Part shown: positions 7,592 to 18,612 of the stretch, one piece after another | Numbering within the stretch: position 1 is the stretch's first letter | Layout: the number at the start of each line of letters is the position of its first letter | Source of the DNA: Chloracidobacterium thermophilum B | GTDB taxonomy: Bacteria > Acidobacteriota > Blastocatellia > Chloracidobacteriales > Chloracidobacteriaceae | Assembly: GCF_000226295.1 (NCBI RefSeq) | Contig: NC_016024.1 | Coordinates: 2,091,501 to 2,155,500, forward strand | DNA: 64,000 nucleotides | Direction: 5' to 3' | The notes under the pieces: generated by a model | What the model saw: only the letters and a program-made list of their open reading frames with translations | What the model was told of the DNA's origin: nothing | Databases searched by the model: none | Translations under genes and position numbers: made by a program

Positions 7592-9454
7592 ATGCTCGGG
7601 CGACTCATGTGGCGTGGACTTTGTGGTCTGGTCGGTCTCGTTCTCATCAGCGGCGTGGTCGTGGCCCATGAACGCGGACATGGCCCTACCCGCGACAGCG
7701 CCCGTGCGGCGCTGCGGATGACGGCTGACGATCCCCGTTTCTTTCCGCTGCACGCCATCCGGCCCGGACTGGTCGGCGTGGGCCGCACGGTATTTCAGGG
7801 CGACCGCGTGGAAGACTTCGGCGTGGAAATCCTGGGAATTTTGCCCGGCACACCGAATCCGAAACAGTCCTTCATCGTGGCGCGGCTGACCGGCTCCAAC
7901 GTCGAGCGCACGCTGGTCTTTGCCGGGATGAGCGGCAGCCCGGTTTTCATCGAAGGCAAGCTCGTCGGCGCGATCTCGGCGGCCTTTGCCTTTGCCAAGG
8001 AGCCAATTGCGCTCATCATGCCGATTGCCCACATGATTGAAGTCTTTGCTGAAAGCGACCCGGCGCCGCTCGCCCGGCGGACCGGGGCGCTTTCGCCTAT
8101 CCCGGTTGACGCGACAGCCGTGGCGCACATTCCGGCGCTGCGTGATGCCTGGCGCGAAGGCGGAGCCTTCCTACCGATTGCCACGCCACTGGCGGCGTCC
8201 GGCTTTGCTGTGGATGTCCTGACCCCCTTTGCGGCCACCTTTGAAGGGCTGGGTTTCCGGGTTGTCAACGGTGGCGGCGCTCCGGCGCAACCAGCCGGAT
8301 TGGGCGTCATCACCCCGGAAACCCTTGCGCCGGGGCGGACGGTCTCCGTGGACCTCATGCGCGGCGACTTCGGTCTGAGCGCCTCCGGCACGGTGACGTG
8401 GCGCGATGGCGATGACATTCTGGCGTTCGGTCATCCCTTCTTCAGCCCCGGCGGGATTGGCGGCGTGATGTTTCCGATGTCAGAAGGCGAAGTGGTGACG
8501 GTCATCCCGAACGTCGGCAACTCCTTCAAGCTGACCGTGCCCAAAGCCCCGGTCGGAGCCATGACGCAGGATCGCTCGGCAGCCATCCGTGGGCGGCTGG
8601 GCATCACGGCCCCGATGATTCCGGTGACGGTTGAGGTCAAAAGCGCGCTTGGTGCTGCCCGGCGCTACCATTTTGAGATTGTCGAAGACGGCTTCCTGTC
8701 GCCGATTCTGGCCAACATCGGCGTCGCGGCCAGTCTGACGGCCACGGAACGCAGCATCGGCGAGGCGACACTTCGCGCCGAAGGGCGGATCGAGCTGGAC
8801 GGCGCACCGCCGGTCCGGTTCGCCCGTTCGATTGCTTCCAACTTCAGCCCGGCGACAGGCGTTGGCGTCAGCGTGGCGCAACCGCTGGCGACATTGCTCA
8901 ACAGCGGGCTGGCCAAGGGGAAGGTACGCGCCATCCACGTCACTGTGACAGCACGGGATGCCCGGCTCAACGCCACCCTGGACGGACTGTGGGCCGACCG
9001 CCTGCGCGTCCGGCGGGGTGAAACCCTCCACCTGACGCTTGTGGCCCACAATGCCCAGGGGCAGACTTTGGTCGAGAAGGTGCCCGTCACCATTCCGGAC
9101 GATGCGCGTCCCGGTATGGTGACACTGCTCGTCGGTGATGGCCGCGTCATGGATGCCCTCGATCCGGTTGTGACCGGTACGGCTGAGAACCTGGGGCAGC
9201 TTGCGGCGGCGCTCAATCGCCTGCACCGCCCTGACCGGCTCTACGTTCGGCTCTACCGTACTGAGCCGGGTGCAGTCATCGGCGAGGAGGCCATGCCGGC
9301 GCTGCCGGCTTCCTATCTGGCGACCATCAGCAGTGCGCGCATCAGAACCGAAGGAAAAGCCCTGCCGACCCTGACCCTGCTCAAGCAGGAACTACCACCC
9401 GGCGAGTGCGACGTGAGCGGCCGCCAGCAACTGGAGGTTGAAATCCTGCCGTGA
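7592..9454 (+). CDS. Exported SpoIVB-type (S55) peptidase-domain protein
   Basis: This 620-residue protein has a signal peptide (MLGRLMWRGLCGLVGLVLISGVVVA). The N-terminal region carries the S55-family pattern: PLHAIRPGLVGVGRTVFQG, then FGVEILGILPG, and the nucleophile motif GMSGSPVFIEGKLVGAIS with the continuation FAKEPIALIMPI. Known S55 members (SpoIVB) are PDZ-containing serine peptidases that cleave signalling proteins. Acidobacterial and other Gram-negative homologues of this length are uncharacterised. The C-terminal 300 residues look like beta-rich repeats of unknown function. GGGAGG 5 bases before the ATG fixes the start. It lies 33 bases after the S46 gene, suggesting a two-gene periplasmic proteolysis unit. 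Substrate unknown. Confidence 0.8.
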   Translation: MLGRLMWRGLCGLVGLVLISGVVVAHERGHGPTRDSARAALRMTADDPRFFPLHAIRPGLVGVGRTVFQGDRVEDFGVEILGILPGTPNPKQSFIVARLTGSNVERTLVFAGMSGSPVFIEGKLVGAISAAFAFAKEPIALIMPIAHMIEVFAESDPAPLARRTGALSPIPVDATAVAHIPALRDAWREGGAFLPIATPLAASGFAVDVLTPFAATFEGLGFRVVNGGGAPAQPAGLGVITPETLAPGRTVSVDLMRGDFGLSASGTVTWRDGDDILAFGHPFFSPGGIGGVMFPMSEGEVVTVIPNVGNSFKLTVPKAPVGAMTQDRSAAIRGRLGITAPMIPVTVEVKSALGAARRYHFEIVEDGFLSPILANIGVAASLTATERSIGEATLRAEGRIELDGAPPVRFARSIASNFSPATGVGVSVAQPLATLLNSGLAKGKVRAIHVTVTARDARLNATLDGLWADRLRVRRGETLHLTLVAHNAQGQTLVEKVPVTIPDDARPGMVTLLVGDGRVMDALDPVVTGTAENLGQLAAALNRLHRPDRLYVRLYRTEPGAVIGEEAMPALPASYLATISSARIRTEGKALPTLTLLKQELPPGECDVSGRQQLEVEILP

Positions 9455-9511
9455 GGCTGGCCGGTCACGGCCGGGGCCGCAACCGCACCCGGTAAGGAGG
9501 AACGGAACTCG

Positions 9512-12175
<2,664 letters not shown>

Positions 12176-12228
12176 CCCAGGGGCACTTGGCGGCACAACG
12201 CGCGCAGCCAAAGGCTTTTGACCCATCC

Positions 12229-13644
12229 TCACCCCTGGCTGGTCTTCCGGTTCAAGGCTTGCAGCAGCTTGTCGTGCAGGCCGTCAAAACCGCCATTGGA
12301 CAGAATGGCGACGACTTCCCGTGGCTGGAGATGCCCCAGCAGGTACTCCACAATGGCCTCTGCGCCAGCGCGTACAACCGCCGTCTTTCCGCGCGCGGTC
12401 AGGTCGGCGCCGAGCTGTTCGGGTGAAAAGCGGTCGTCTTCTGCCACTTTGGCGCTTTCAAACACCGGCGCGATAACAACCTGCCGGGCAGCGTCAAACG
12501 CCTCGGCATAGGCCGCCTGAAACACCCGCTTGCGCGATGACCACGAGCGCGGCTCAAACACGGCCGTCAGGGGACGCCCCGGAAAGCGCCGCGCCAAGGC
12601 TTCCAGGGTTTCCCGAACAGCCGTCGGATGGTGCGCGAAGTCGTCAATGACGGTGATGCCGCCGACTTCCCCCCGGACTTCCATCCGCCGTTTGACCGCA
12701 CGAAACGTAGCCAGTCCCGTGGCGATGCGTTCCGGGGAAACGCCCCAGCGGGTAGCGGCAGCAATGACGGCCAGCGCGTTGCGGACGTTGAACGCGCCAA
12801 AGGTCGGCAACTCGAACGTTGCCCACGGCATACCGGCCCGACTGACACGGAAACGCATACCGTTCGCCGTGTATTCCAGGTCGTGGGCGCGCCAGAGCGC
12901 ATCGGGTGCATCGAGTGCAAACCCTTCCACCGGGGCCCACGCCTGCGCCGCCACGTCGCGCGCGTGCGGCGAGTCAAAGCCGACGATGCATGCACCGTTG
13001 CGCGGAATGAGATTGACGAAGCGCCGGAAGGCCAGCTTGACGGCATCCAGGTTGGGGTAGATGTCCGCGTGATCGAATTCGACGTTGTTGACGATGCCGA
13101 TTTCCGGCAGGTAGTGCATGAACTTCGGCCCCTTGTCGAAATAGGCCGTGTCGTATTCATCGCCTTCGAGCACGACATAGTCGCTTTCCGTCACGCGAAA
13201 GCTGGAGCCGAAATTTTCGGCCACCCCCCCGACGAGAAACGTCGGCTCCAGCCCGCCAACCGTAAGCACATGGGCGGCCAGCGCCGTGGTCGTCGTTTTG
13301 CCGTGAGTGCCGGTGACGACCAGAACGCGTCGCCCCCAGAGAAATTCCTGCCTGAGCACTTCCGGCAGCGAAGCATAGCGCCAACGCTGTTCCAGTACGT
13401 ACTCCACCTCCGGGTTGCCGCGTGGAATGGCATTGCCGATGACGACGACATCCGGCCGGCGGTGCGCCAGATGCGCCGGGTCATAGCCCAGGTTGACCGG
13501 AATGCCCAGGCGGGCGAGTTCATCCGACATCGGCGGATAGACGTGGGCATCCGAACCGGTGACTTCGTGGCCACGCGCCTTGAGCATCCCGGCCAGCGAG
13601 GCCATGGCTGTGCCGCAAATGCCAATGAGATAGTAGTGGGTCAT
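12229..13644 (-). CDS. mpl: UDP-N-acetylmuramate:L-Ala-gamma-D-Glu-meso-DAP ligase Mpl
   Basis: Mpl ligates recycled murein tripeptide directly to UDP-MurNAc, short-cutting peptidoglycan precursor synthesis. The 471-residue protein is a Mur ligase: N-terminal UDP-binding motif HYYLIGICGTAMASLAGML, ATP loop GTHGKTTTTALAAHVL, central EGDEYDTAYFD and NNVEFDHADIYPNLD, and the C-terminal domain with DDFAHHPTAV. The last motifs are characteristic of Mpl rather than MurC. The ATG at 13644 is preferred because GGGAGC lies 8 bases upstream and it starts one base after the stop region of the upstream gene. It is the last gene of the dacB-ORF-mpl operon, so PBP4-type trimming and murein recycling appear co-expressed. 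Confidence 0.95.
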   Translation of the reverse strand: MTHYYLIGICGTAMASLAGMLKARGHEVTGSDAHVYPPMSDELARLGIPVNLGYDPAHLAHRRPDVVVIGNAIPRGNPEVEYVLEQRWRYASLPEVLRQEFLWGRRVLVVTGTHGKTTTTALAAHVLTVGGLEPTFLVGGVAENFGSSFRVTESDYVVLEGDEYDTAYFDKGPKFMHYLPEIGIVNNVEFDHADIYPNLDAVKLAFRRFVNLIPRNGACIVGFDSPHARDVAAQAWAPVEGFALDAPDALWRAHDLEYTANGMRFRVSRAGMPWATFELPTFGAFNVRNALAVIAAATRWGVSPERIATGLATFRAVKRRMEVRGEVGGITVIDDFAHHPTAVRETLEALARRFPGRPLTAVFEPRSWSSRKRVFQAAYAEAFDAARQVVIAPVFESAKVAEDDRFSPEQLGADLTARGKTAVVRAGAEAIVEYLLGHLQPREVVAILSNGGFDGLHDKLLQALNRKTSQG

Positions 13645-13645
13645 A

Positions 13646-14023
13646 TCATGGCGCTCCCGTGACACCTTCCGTTGGTTGGCTCTGGCTCAACTCGCGGGTC
13701 AGTGCCGCAAGTGGCCGCCAGTCCCGGTCGGCAATGCGGACTTCGGTGGCTTCCCAACCCCGGGCCGTCCGGGCCAGCTTGAACGTGGCCTCCACCTGCG
13801 CTTCGACGATGGCATCGCCGGGTGAAAAGCCGGGCAGAACGCGCCGGATGCGAATGCGGTCACGCTCGTAGCGTCCGCCCAAGGCGCGCTGAAGCACCTG
13901 CTGCGCCTCCCGCGCCGAAAGCTGCCGGCCGGCAGCCAGCCCGGCGGCAAAAGCCGCTGCCGCCAGACCACTGCCAACAGCGACCGCCAGGAAGGTGACT
14001 TTCCAGAAGCGTCGGTTCATCAT
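13646..14023 (-). CDS. Small single-pass membrane or exported protein, unknown
   Basis: This 125-residue protein is not recognised. It has one N-terminal hydrophobic segment (about residues 8-31, rich in Ala/Gly/Val) after a basic MMNRRFWK. The rest is soluble and basic: YERDRIRIRRVLPG followed by a short alternating stretch (AIVEAQVEATFKLAR). This looks like a signal-anchored periplasmic alpha/beta domain. It overlaps dacB by four bases (ATGA) and ends one base before mpl, so it is translated with two peptidoglycan enzymes. A cell-wall accessory role is only inferred from position. Confidence 0.75.
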   Translation of the reverse strand: MMNRRFWKVTFLAVAVGSGLAAAAFAAGLAAGRQLSAREAQQVLQRALGGRYERDRIRIRRVLPGFSPGDAIVEAQVEATFKLARTARGWEATEVRIADRDWRPLAALTRELSQSQPTEGVTGAP

Positions 14024-15684
14024 TGCTCCGTTTCCACAGCAGCCGTTTTGGCGGCTGCGCCGGTGTATTCGGCCATGGCCTTGCCCAGGTCGTCGCCGGC
14101 GGCCACTCCGGCCGTACGGGCGGTGTTGAGATGGTTGGCCACGAAACTGAACACGAGCACCCGCCCGTCGGCGGCGGTGACGTAACCGGCCAGCGCGCTC
14201 ACGTCATCGAGCGTGCCAGTCTTGGCCCGCAGATTTTCGGCGGCGCGCGTCCCCTTCATGCGGCTGCGCAGCGTGCCGTCCACACCGGCAATGGGCAGCG
14301 AATCGTAAAACACATCCCAGGTTGGATGTTTGCGCATAAAGCGGAGCAGGGTCGTCAGTGCGCCCGGCGTCAGGTTGTCAAGCCGTGACAGCCCGGAACC
14401 GTCGCGGATTTTCAGTTCGGTCACGGCAACCCCGGCGCGGGCGAGGAAATCCGCCACGACTTCACAGCCGGCCACGTCGGCATCCTTGTCCGGCGCACCA
14501 CGTGCCTTTCCCAGATGGCGCAACAGGAGTTCAGCGTAGAGGTTGGAGCTGATTTTGTTGGTCGTCCGCACCCAGAGCGCCAGCGGCGGCGACTCGATGA
14601 AAGCCACTTCCCGGAGCGTCTCCAGCGCCAGCGGCTGCCGCTGCCGCAGGTTGGCGTCAGCGCGCCGGATGCCACCCCGCACGACGATGCCCCGGCGCAC
14701 GAGCATGTCCCGGAACAGGTGCGCGGCAAAGCGGGCCGGGTCGTGAATGGCCACGCCCAACTCACGTCCCCCGTTGGGCGGCAGTGCGCCGTACAGTTCG
14801 ATGACGTTGTCAGCCAGGCCGCGGTGCAGCCCAAAGGTGTCGGTTTCCTTGCCGGCGGCCGTCACGGCTTCGTTGCGCAGGGTGATGTAATCCGTCGCTG
14901 GCGTACAGGTGACGGCCACCTTTTCTCCGGGGCGCGTCGGCGCCACGGTCAGCGTCACGTGGTTGTCAGCGACGGACAGCGCACTGACTTCCGCGCCGTA
15001 GTACCACTGCAAGTCATCCCAGCCCCAGCCGTCGCCGAGCGGCGCGGCGCGGAAGTAGCTTTCATCGCCGACGACATCGCCGGTGATTTCCCGGATGCCG
15101 GCCGCCGCCACCTGGTCGGCAAGCTGTTCGAGCGGCGTCAGGCGGGTGTCTTTTTTGTCGGCGTTATAGCGGTCGGAAATGGTCGGATCGCCGCGGCCAA
15201 CGAGTGTCAGATCGCCGGTGACGACGCCGTTGGCATCCGGCGGCGGCACATAGACCGAGGTGCGTACGCGGAAGTCCGGCCCCAAAACATCGAGCGCCGC
15301 AGCCGTGGTGACGAGTTTCATGTTCGAGGCCGGTAAAAACCGCTTCTCGCCGGCGACATCGGCCAGAACTTCGCCCGTTTCAGCATCTTCAATGTGGATG
15401 CCGAGACGCGCGCCCTGCAATGCCGGACGGGCAGCCAACTGCTCCACAAACGCCTGAAGTGCCCCCGCTGGCAGTGGTTTGCCTGGCGACGCCAACGGGG
15501 CCGAAGGTGACTGCGGGGTGCCTTTCGGTGATGATTTCGGCGCTGCTTTCTGTACCGGGCGCGCGGCTGACCGACCGGCCCGCTGCGCTTCGACCACCGG
15601 AGCAGGTTTCCAGAGCAGTCCGGTAGTGAGCGCCAGCCCGACGGCCGCCTTCAACCAGAATGCCGGGCACGGTTGCTGAAGCAT
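14020..15684 (-). CDS. dacB: D-alanyl-D-alanine carboxypeptidase/endopeptidase (PBP4, S13 family)
   Basis: This 554-residue penicillin-binding protein of the DacB/PBP4 type removes terminal D-Ala and cuts DD-crosslinks in the periplasm. A hydrophobic N-terminus (about residues 11-27) is the export signal, and residues 33-70 are a Pro/Ala/Lys-rich linker. The active-site triad is clear: SxxK as SNMK near residue 120, SxN as SSNLYAELLL, and KTG as AKTGTLDDVSALAGYV. The large insertion between the first two motifs is typical of S13 enzymes. It is the first gene of a three-gene minus-strand operon ending with mpl. Its upstream region (15685-15905) is shared with the divergent bchG. Confidence 0.95.
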   Translation of the reverse strand: MLQQPCPAFWLKAAVGLALTTGLLWKPAPVVEAQRAGRSAARPVQKAAPKSSPKGTPQSPSAPLASPGKPLPAGALQAFVEQLAARPALQGARLGIHIEDAETGEVLADVAGEKRFLPASNMKLVTTAAALDVLGPDFRVRTSVYVPPPDANGVVTGDLTLVGRGDPTISDRYNADKKDTRLTPLEQLADQVAAAGIREITGDVVGDESYFRAAPLGDGWGWDDLQWYYGAEVSALSVADNHVTLTVAPTRPGEKVAVTCTPATDYITLRNEAVTAAGKETDTFGLHRGLADNVIELYGALPPNGGRELGVAIHDPARFAAHLFRDMLVRRGIVVRGGIRRADANLRQRQPLALETLREVAFIESPPLALWVRTTNKISSNLYAELLLRHLGKARGAPDKDADVAGCEVVADFLARAGVAVTELKIRDGSGLSRLDNLTPGALTTLLRFMRKHPTWDVFYDSLPIAGVDGTLRSRMKGTRAAENLRAKTGTLDDVSALAGYVTAADGRVLVFSFVANHLNTARTAGVAAGDDLGKAMAEYTGAAAKTAAVETEQ

Positions 15685-15850
15685 GTTCAGTCTTCACAAG
15701 GTGTCCAAGGTGTGGCACCGGCGGCTTTTGCCCCCGGCGCCTCAGATGACTCACCTTAGCATGGCGGACGAAAAGCTTTCGACCGGCAAAGTTTCCGTTG
15801 CAGTCAGCCCTACCATGAGCGAAGTTGGAAGGGAAACGTCCCGCTGATTC

Positions 15851-15881
15851 CTGACAAGCTGACCCACTGACTTTCTGTCAG
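15851..15881 (+). promoter_or_regulatory. Phased 8-bp CTGAC direct repeats and CTGACA/TGTCAG dyad upstream of bchG
   Basis: CTGAC occurs at 15851, 15859 and 15867, with a degenerate CTGTC at 15875: four units at exact 8-bp spacing. The outer ends also form an inverted pair, CTGACA (15851-15856) and TGTCAG (15876-15881). The block ends 24 bases before the bchG start. It is a candidate operator; the regulator is unknown. Confidence 0.4.
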
Positions 15882-15905
15882 CCCGTCCATCGGCTGCTGA
15901 TTCCA

Positions 15906-16820
15906 ATGGCGAACCAATACGTACCACAGGCTTGTTCCGTACCGCTCGCAACGTCGCGGGCCGACTTCTGGCGTGCTGTTCTCGAACTGATGAAACCGCT
16001 CACCTGGTTTGCCCCGATGTGGGCGTTCCTGTGCGGAGCCATCAGCAGTGGGGCCGCGCCGACGGGTGAGTTCCTGTGGAACCTGTTTCTGGGAGCCATT
16101 CTGGCCGGGCCGCTGATGTGTTCGATGTCACAGGTCATGAATGACTACTGTGACCGGGAAGTGGACCGCATCAACGAGCCGCAGCGGCCGTTTCCTTCCG
16201 GGCGGATTACAGAAGCCCAGGGGCTTTGGCTGTGTACGGCGCTGACGCTCGCCTCTTTCGGAATGGCCTGGATTGTTGGCGCCTGGCCGGTACTGCTCAT
16301 CACCGTTGCGGCTTTTGTGATGTCGTTGCTCTACAGCGCGCCGCCGGTACGCGGCAAACGCAATGGCTGGTTCGGCAACGGGCTGGTGAGTTTTGCCTAC
16401 GAAGGCGTGGCGTGGGCGACGGGCTGCCTGGCGGTTTCCGGGGCCTTTCCGCCAGCGAGCCTTGCCGGGGCGGTGCTCTACAGCATTGGCGCGCACGGGA
16501 TCATGACGCTCAACGACTTCAAGAGTGTGCCGGGCGACACGGCGCTGGGGATTCGTTCCGTGCCGGTGCAGCTTGGCATTCCACGCGCCGCGCGGGTGGC
16601 CTGCTATGTCATGAACATTCCGCAACTGCTGTGTGTGGGCCTGCTGGCGTGGTACGGGGAATGGCTGTGGGCGGCCGTCCTGATGGGGCTGCTCGTGGCC
16701 CAGATACCCCTTCAGGTCAAGCTCGTCCGGGACCCGGAGGCACGCGCCCCCTGGTACAACGCCACCGGGACGACGCTGTATGTGCTGGGCATGATGGCTT
16801 ATGCCATTGCGATTCGCTGA
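15906..16820 (+). CDS. bchG: Bacteriochlorophyll/chlorophyll synthase (UbiA family), probably BchG
   Basis: This membrane prenyltransferase of 304 residues attaches the phytyl/geranylgeranyl tail to (bacterio)chlorophyllide, the last step of pigment synthesis. The first Asp-rich Mg-prenyl diphosphate motif is NDYCDREVDRINEPQRPFPSG; the second region is GAHGIMTLNDFKSVPGDTALGIRSVPV; the end is PWYNATGTTLYVLGMMAYAIAIR. The GAHGIMTLNDFK form and the C-terminus resemble BchG of purple bacteria more than cyanobacterial ChlG, so bchG is favoured. In a multi-pigment phototroph, bchK (BChl c) or chlG (Chl a) remain alternatives that sequence comparison could decide. About eight membrane segments are visible. 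No strong ribosome binding site precedes the ATG. The arsA-like gene and csmA follow on the same strand. Confidence 0.85.
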   Translation: MANQYVPQACSVPLATSRADFWRAVLELMKPLTWFAPMWAFLCGAISSGAAPTGEFLWNLFLGAILAGPLMCSMSQVMNDYCDREVDRINEPQRPFPSGRITEAQGLWLCTALTLASFGMAWIVGAWPVLLITVAAFVMSLLYSAPPVRGKRNGWFGNGLVSFAYEGVAWATGCLAVSGAFPPASLAGAVLYSIGAHGIMTLNDFKSVPGDTALGIRSVPVQLGIPRAARVACYVMNIPQLLCVGLLAWYGEWLWAAVLMGLLVAQIPLQVKLVRDPEARAPWYNATGTTLYVLGMMAYAIAIR

Positions 16821-16895
16821 GCGGCCCGGTCGCCGTAGATGCCCCCTGAACACGCGCTTGGGCGCAGACTTGCACGAGACGAGAAGACGGAACGT

Positions 16896-18083
16896 ATGAG
16901 AATCATCATCTACACCGGCAAGGGCGGAGTTGGAAAAACCAGTGTTGCGGCAGCAACGGCACTGCTGGCGGCCGAGCGCGGCCTGCGTACGCTGGTGATG
17001 AGCACAGACCCGGCCCACAGCCTTTCGGATTCCTTCGACCTTCCGCTTGGCCCCGAACCGGTACGGATTGCCGACCGGCTCGATGCCCTGGAAACCAACG
17101 TCTATCGGGACCTGGAAGAAAACTGGGGCGTGGTGCGCGCCCACTTTGCCGAAATCCTCGCCAGCCAGGGGGTGGATGGAGTTCTGGCAGACGAGTCCGC
17201 CATCCTGCCCGGCATGGAAGAACTGTTCAGCCTGACGCGCATTCGGAAGTACCGGGAAAGTGGCGAGTACGACCTGCTCGTGGTGGATGCCGCGCCCACG
17301 GGAGAAACCCTGCGCCTGCTTTCGATGCCGCAAACCTTGAACTGGCTCATCCGGCTGGTGCGCGGACTGGAAGCCTCGCTTGTACGTCCCATTGTGCGCC
17401 CCCTGGCGAATGCCACACCCGGACTGCGGAAGTACATGGCGTCAGAGAAGGTCTTTTCCGAAGTTGATCGCATGTTCCGCAACCTCGAAGTCATGCACGA
17501 CATTCTGTGTGACGGCACGACAACGACGGTGCGCCTGGTGATGAACGCCGAAAAGATGGCCATCAAGGAGTCCAAGCGGGCACTGACTTACCTGAATCTC
17601 TACGGACTGCTTTCGGATGGCATCGTGGTCAACCGGCTTTTGCCGGTTCACGAAAACAGTGGTTTTCTGGAAGGATGGAAGGACGTTCAGCAGCGTTACC
17701 TGGCGGAGATTGAGGACTCATTTCAGCCGTTGCCAATTCTGCGGGCACCGATGTACGGTTCAGAAGTCGTCGGTATAGACCGCCTGCGGGTGCTGGCCCG
17801 CGATCTCTTTGGCGACACTGACCCGGCAGCGCGGCTCTACGACGAGCGTCCCTTTGAAATGTGCAAATCCGAGCATGACTGCCGCATTCGCATCCGGCTG
17901 CCGTTTCTGGAGCCAGACCGGCTCGAAACCTGGATTGCGGGCGATGAACTCGTCATCCAGATTGGCAACCAGCGGCGGATGGTTGGTTTGCCGACCTCGA
18001 TGATTGGGCTGGAACCCAGTCATGCCGAGTATCAGAATGAATGGTTGAGTATTTGCTTTGAAACCCCGGTCGGGGTTGGCTGA
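16896..18083 (+). CDS. ArsA/Get3-family ATPase with C-terminal ArsA-HSP20 domain
   Basis: This is a single-domain ArsA-type ATPase of 395 residues. It starts with the P-loop MRIIIYTGKGGVGKTSVAAAT, then has MSTDPAHSLSDSF (A-loop), VVDAAPTGETLRLLSMP (switch II) and a large helical central region. The last 80 residues (LPFLEPDRLETWIAGDELVIQIG...RRMVGLP) match the alpha-crystallin-like ArsA-HSP20 domain seen in ArsA homologues of phototrophs such as Chloroflexi and cyanobacteria. It lacks the second ATPase half of arsenite pumps, and no arsB or arsR is near. Position between bchG and csmA suggests a role in pigment-protein or chlorosome assembly, possibly membrane-protein targeting as for Get3. 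An in-frame ATG at 16839 would add 19 unconserved residues. Confidence 0.88.
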   Translation: MRIIIYTGKGGVGKTSVAAATALLAAERGLRTLVMSTDPAHSLSDSFDLPLGPEPVRIADRLDALETNVYRDLEENWGVVRAHFAEILASQGVDGVLADESAILPGMEELFSLTRIRKYRESGEYDLLVVDAAPTGETLRLLSMPQTLNWLIRLVRGLEASLVRPIVRPLANATPGLRKYMASEKVFSEVDRMFRNLEVMHDILCDGTTTTVRLVMNAEKMAIKESKRALTYLNLYGLLSDGIVVNRLLPVHENSGFLEGWKDVQQRYLAEIEDSFQPLPILRAPMYGSEVVGIDRLRVLARDLFGDTDPAARLYDERPFEMCKSEHDCRIRIRLPFLEPDRLETWIAGDELVIQIGNQRRMVGLPTSMIGLEPSHAEYQNEWLSICFETPVGVG

Positions 18084-18096
18084 AACCCGACCGGGG
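18064..18096 (+). terminator. GC-rich stem-loop at the end of the ArsA-like gene
   Basis: Arms 18064-18077 and 18083-18096 (CCCCGGTCGGG core) pair with one mismatch around a 5-base loop that contains most of the stop codon. No T-tract follows, so it may be a weak or Rho-type end, or an mRNA processing/stability element upstream of csmA. Confidence 0.4.
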
Positions 18097-18115
18097 CGGC
18101 GGCGTCGCCCTGACG

Positions 18116-18156
18116 TACCTGACAGGTAGCGCGCCCTGCCGGTTGTTGCGTGTCAG
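18116..18156 (+). promoter_or_regulatory. Palindrome and CTGACA/TGTCAG pair upstream of csmA
   Basis: TACCTG-A-CAGGTA (18116-18128) is a perfect palindrome that includes CTGACA at 18119-18124; TGTCAG follows at 18151-18156. The same CTGACA and TGTCAG hexamers flank the repeats before bchG. The pair lies 110-150 bases before csmA. No convincing -10/-35 pair was seen here. Confidence 0.3.
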
Positions 18157-18267
18157 TGTCCAGCGCAAGCAGCCAGGTGCCTGCCAGCATGGCCACGGCG
18201 TGTCCGGTTTACGTCCCCAAAGTTCAGCTCACTTCCTTTCCATCCGAACTTCGGAGGACTTGTTGCT

Positions 18268-18495
18268 ATGGGTCAGTTCAAAAAAGTCGTGGACTCCATC
18301 GTCGAGATCGGCGAGATCAACCTTGAAGGTCACATCAACCTCGTGGGCGACATTTACCGCGCCATTGCCTACAACTTCGACCGCATTCAGGGACGTATGT
18401 TTGACAACCTGTATGACGGCGGCGGGGCACGGCGCAGTATGGGCGCGTCTCCGGCGGGCAAGACCACGGCTTCCCGCTTCACAGCCGAAGGATAG
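18268..18495 (+). CDS. csmA: Chlorosome envelope/baseplate protein CsmA
   Basis: This 75-residue protein resembles the CsmA precursor of green bacteria (79 residues in Chlorobaculum tepidum). CsmA forms the paracrystalline baseplate that binds BChl a and passes energy from BChl c aggregates to the reaction centre. The segment VVDSIVEIGEINLEGHINLVGDI matches the amphipathic helix with the conserved EGH; His22 would be the BChl a ligand. NFDRIQGRMFDNLYDGGG corresponds to the family's second half. The C-terminal tail after about residue 50 is Gly/Ser/Ala-rich; in other species such a tail is removed on maturation. GGAGG (18253-18257) is 10 bases before the ATG. Its neighbours bchG and the unknown downstream gene strengthen the call. 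Confidence 0.92.
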   Translation: MGQFKKVVDSIVEIGEINLEGHINLVGDIYRAIAYNFDRIQGRMFDNLYDGGGARRSMGASPAGKTTASRFTAEG

Positions 18496-18612
18496 TCCAG
18501 GATGGGAAGTTCGGGTTGGGCGCCGGGAGCCACCTGGTGCGCCATCCGGGCTTCCCGTTTCATCCACCCAGTCCATCCACGCCCCATCAAGGCGGTTTGA
18601 GGAGAAACGACG

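Noticed and set aside
16896-18083. Reading the ArsA-like gene as an arsenite efflux ATPase
   Set aside because: It has one ATPase half and an HSP20-like tail, with no arsB, arsR or arsD nearby; the phototrophy context points elsewhere.
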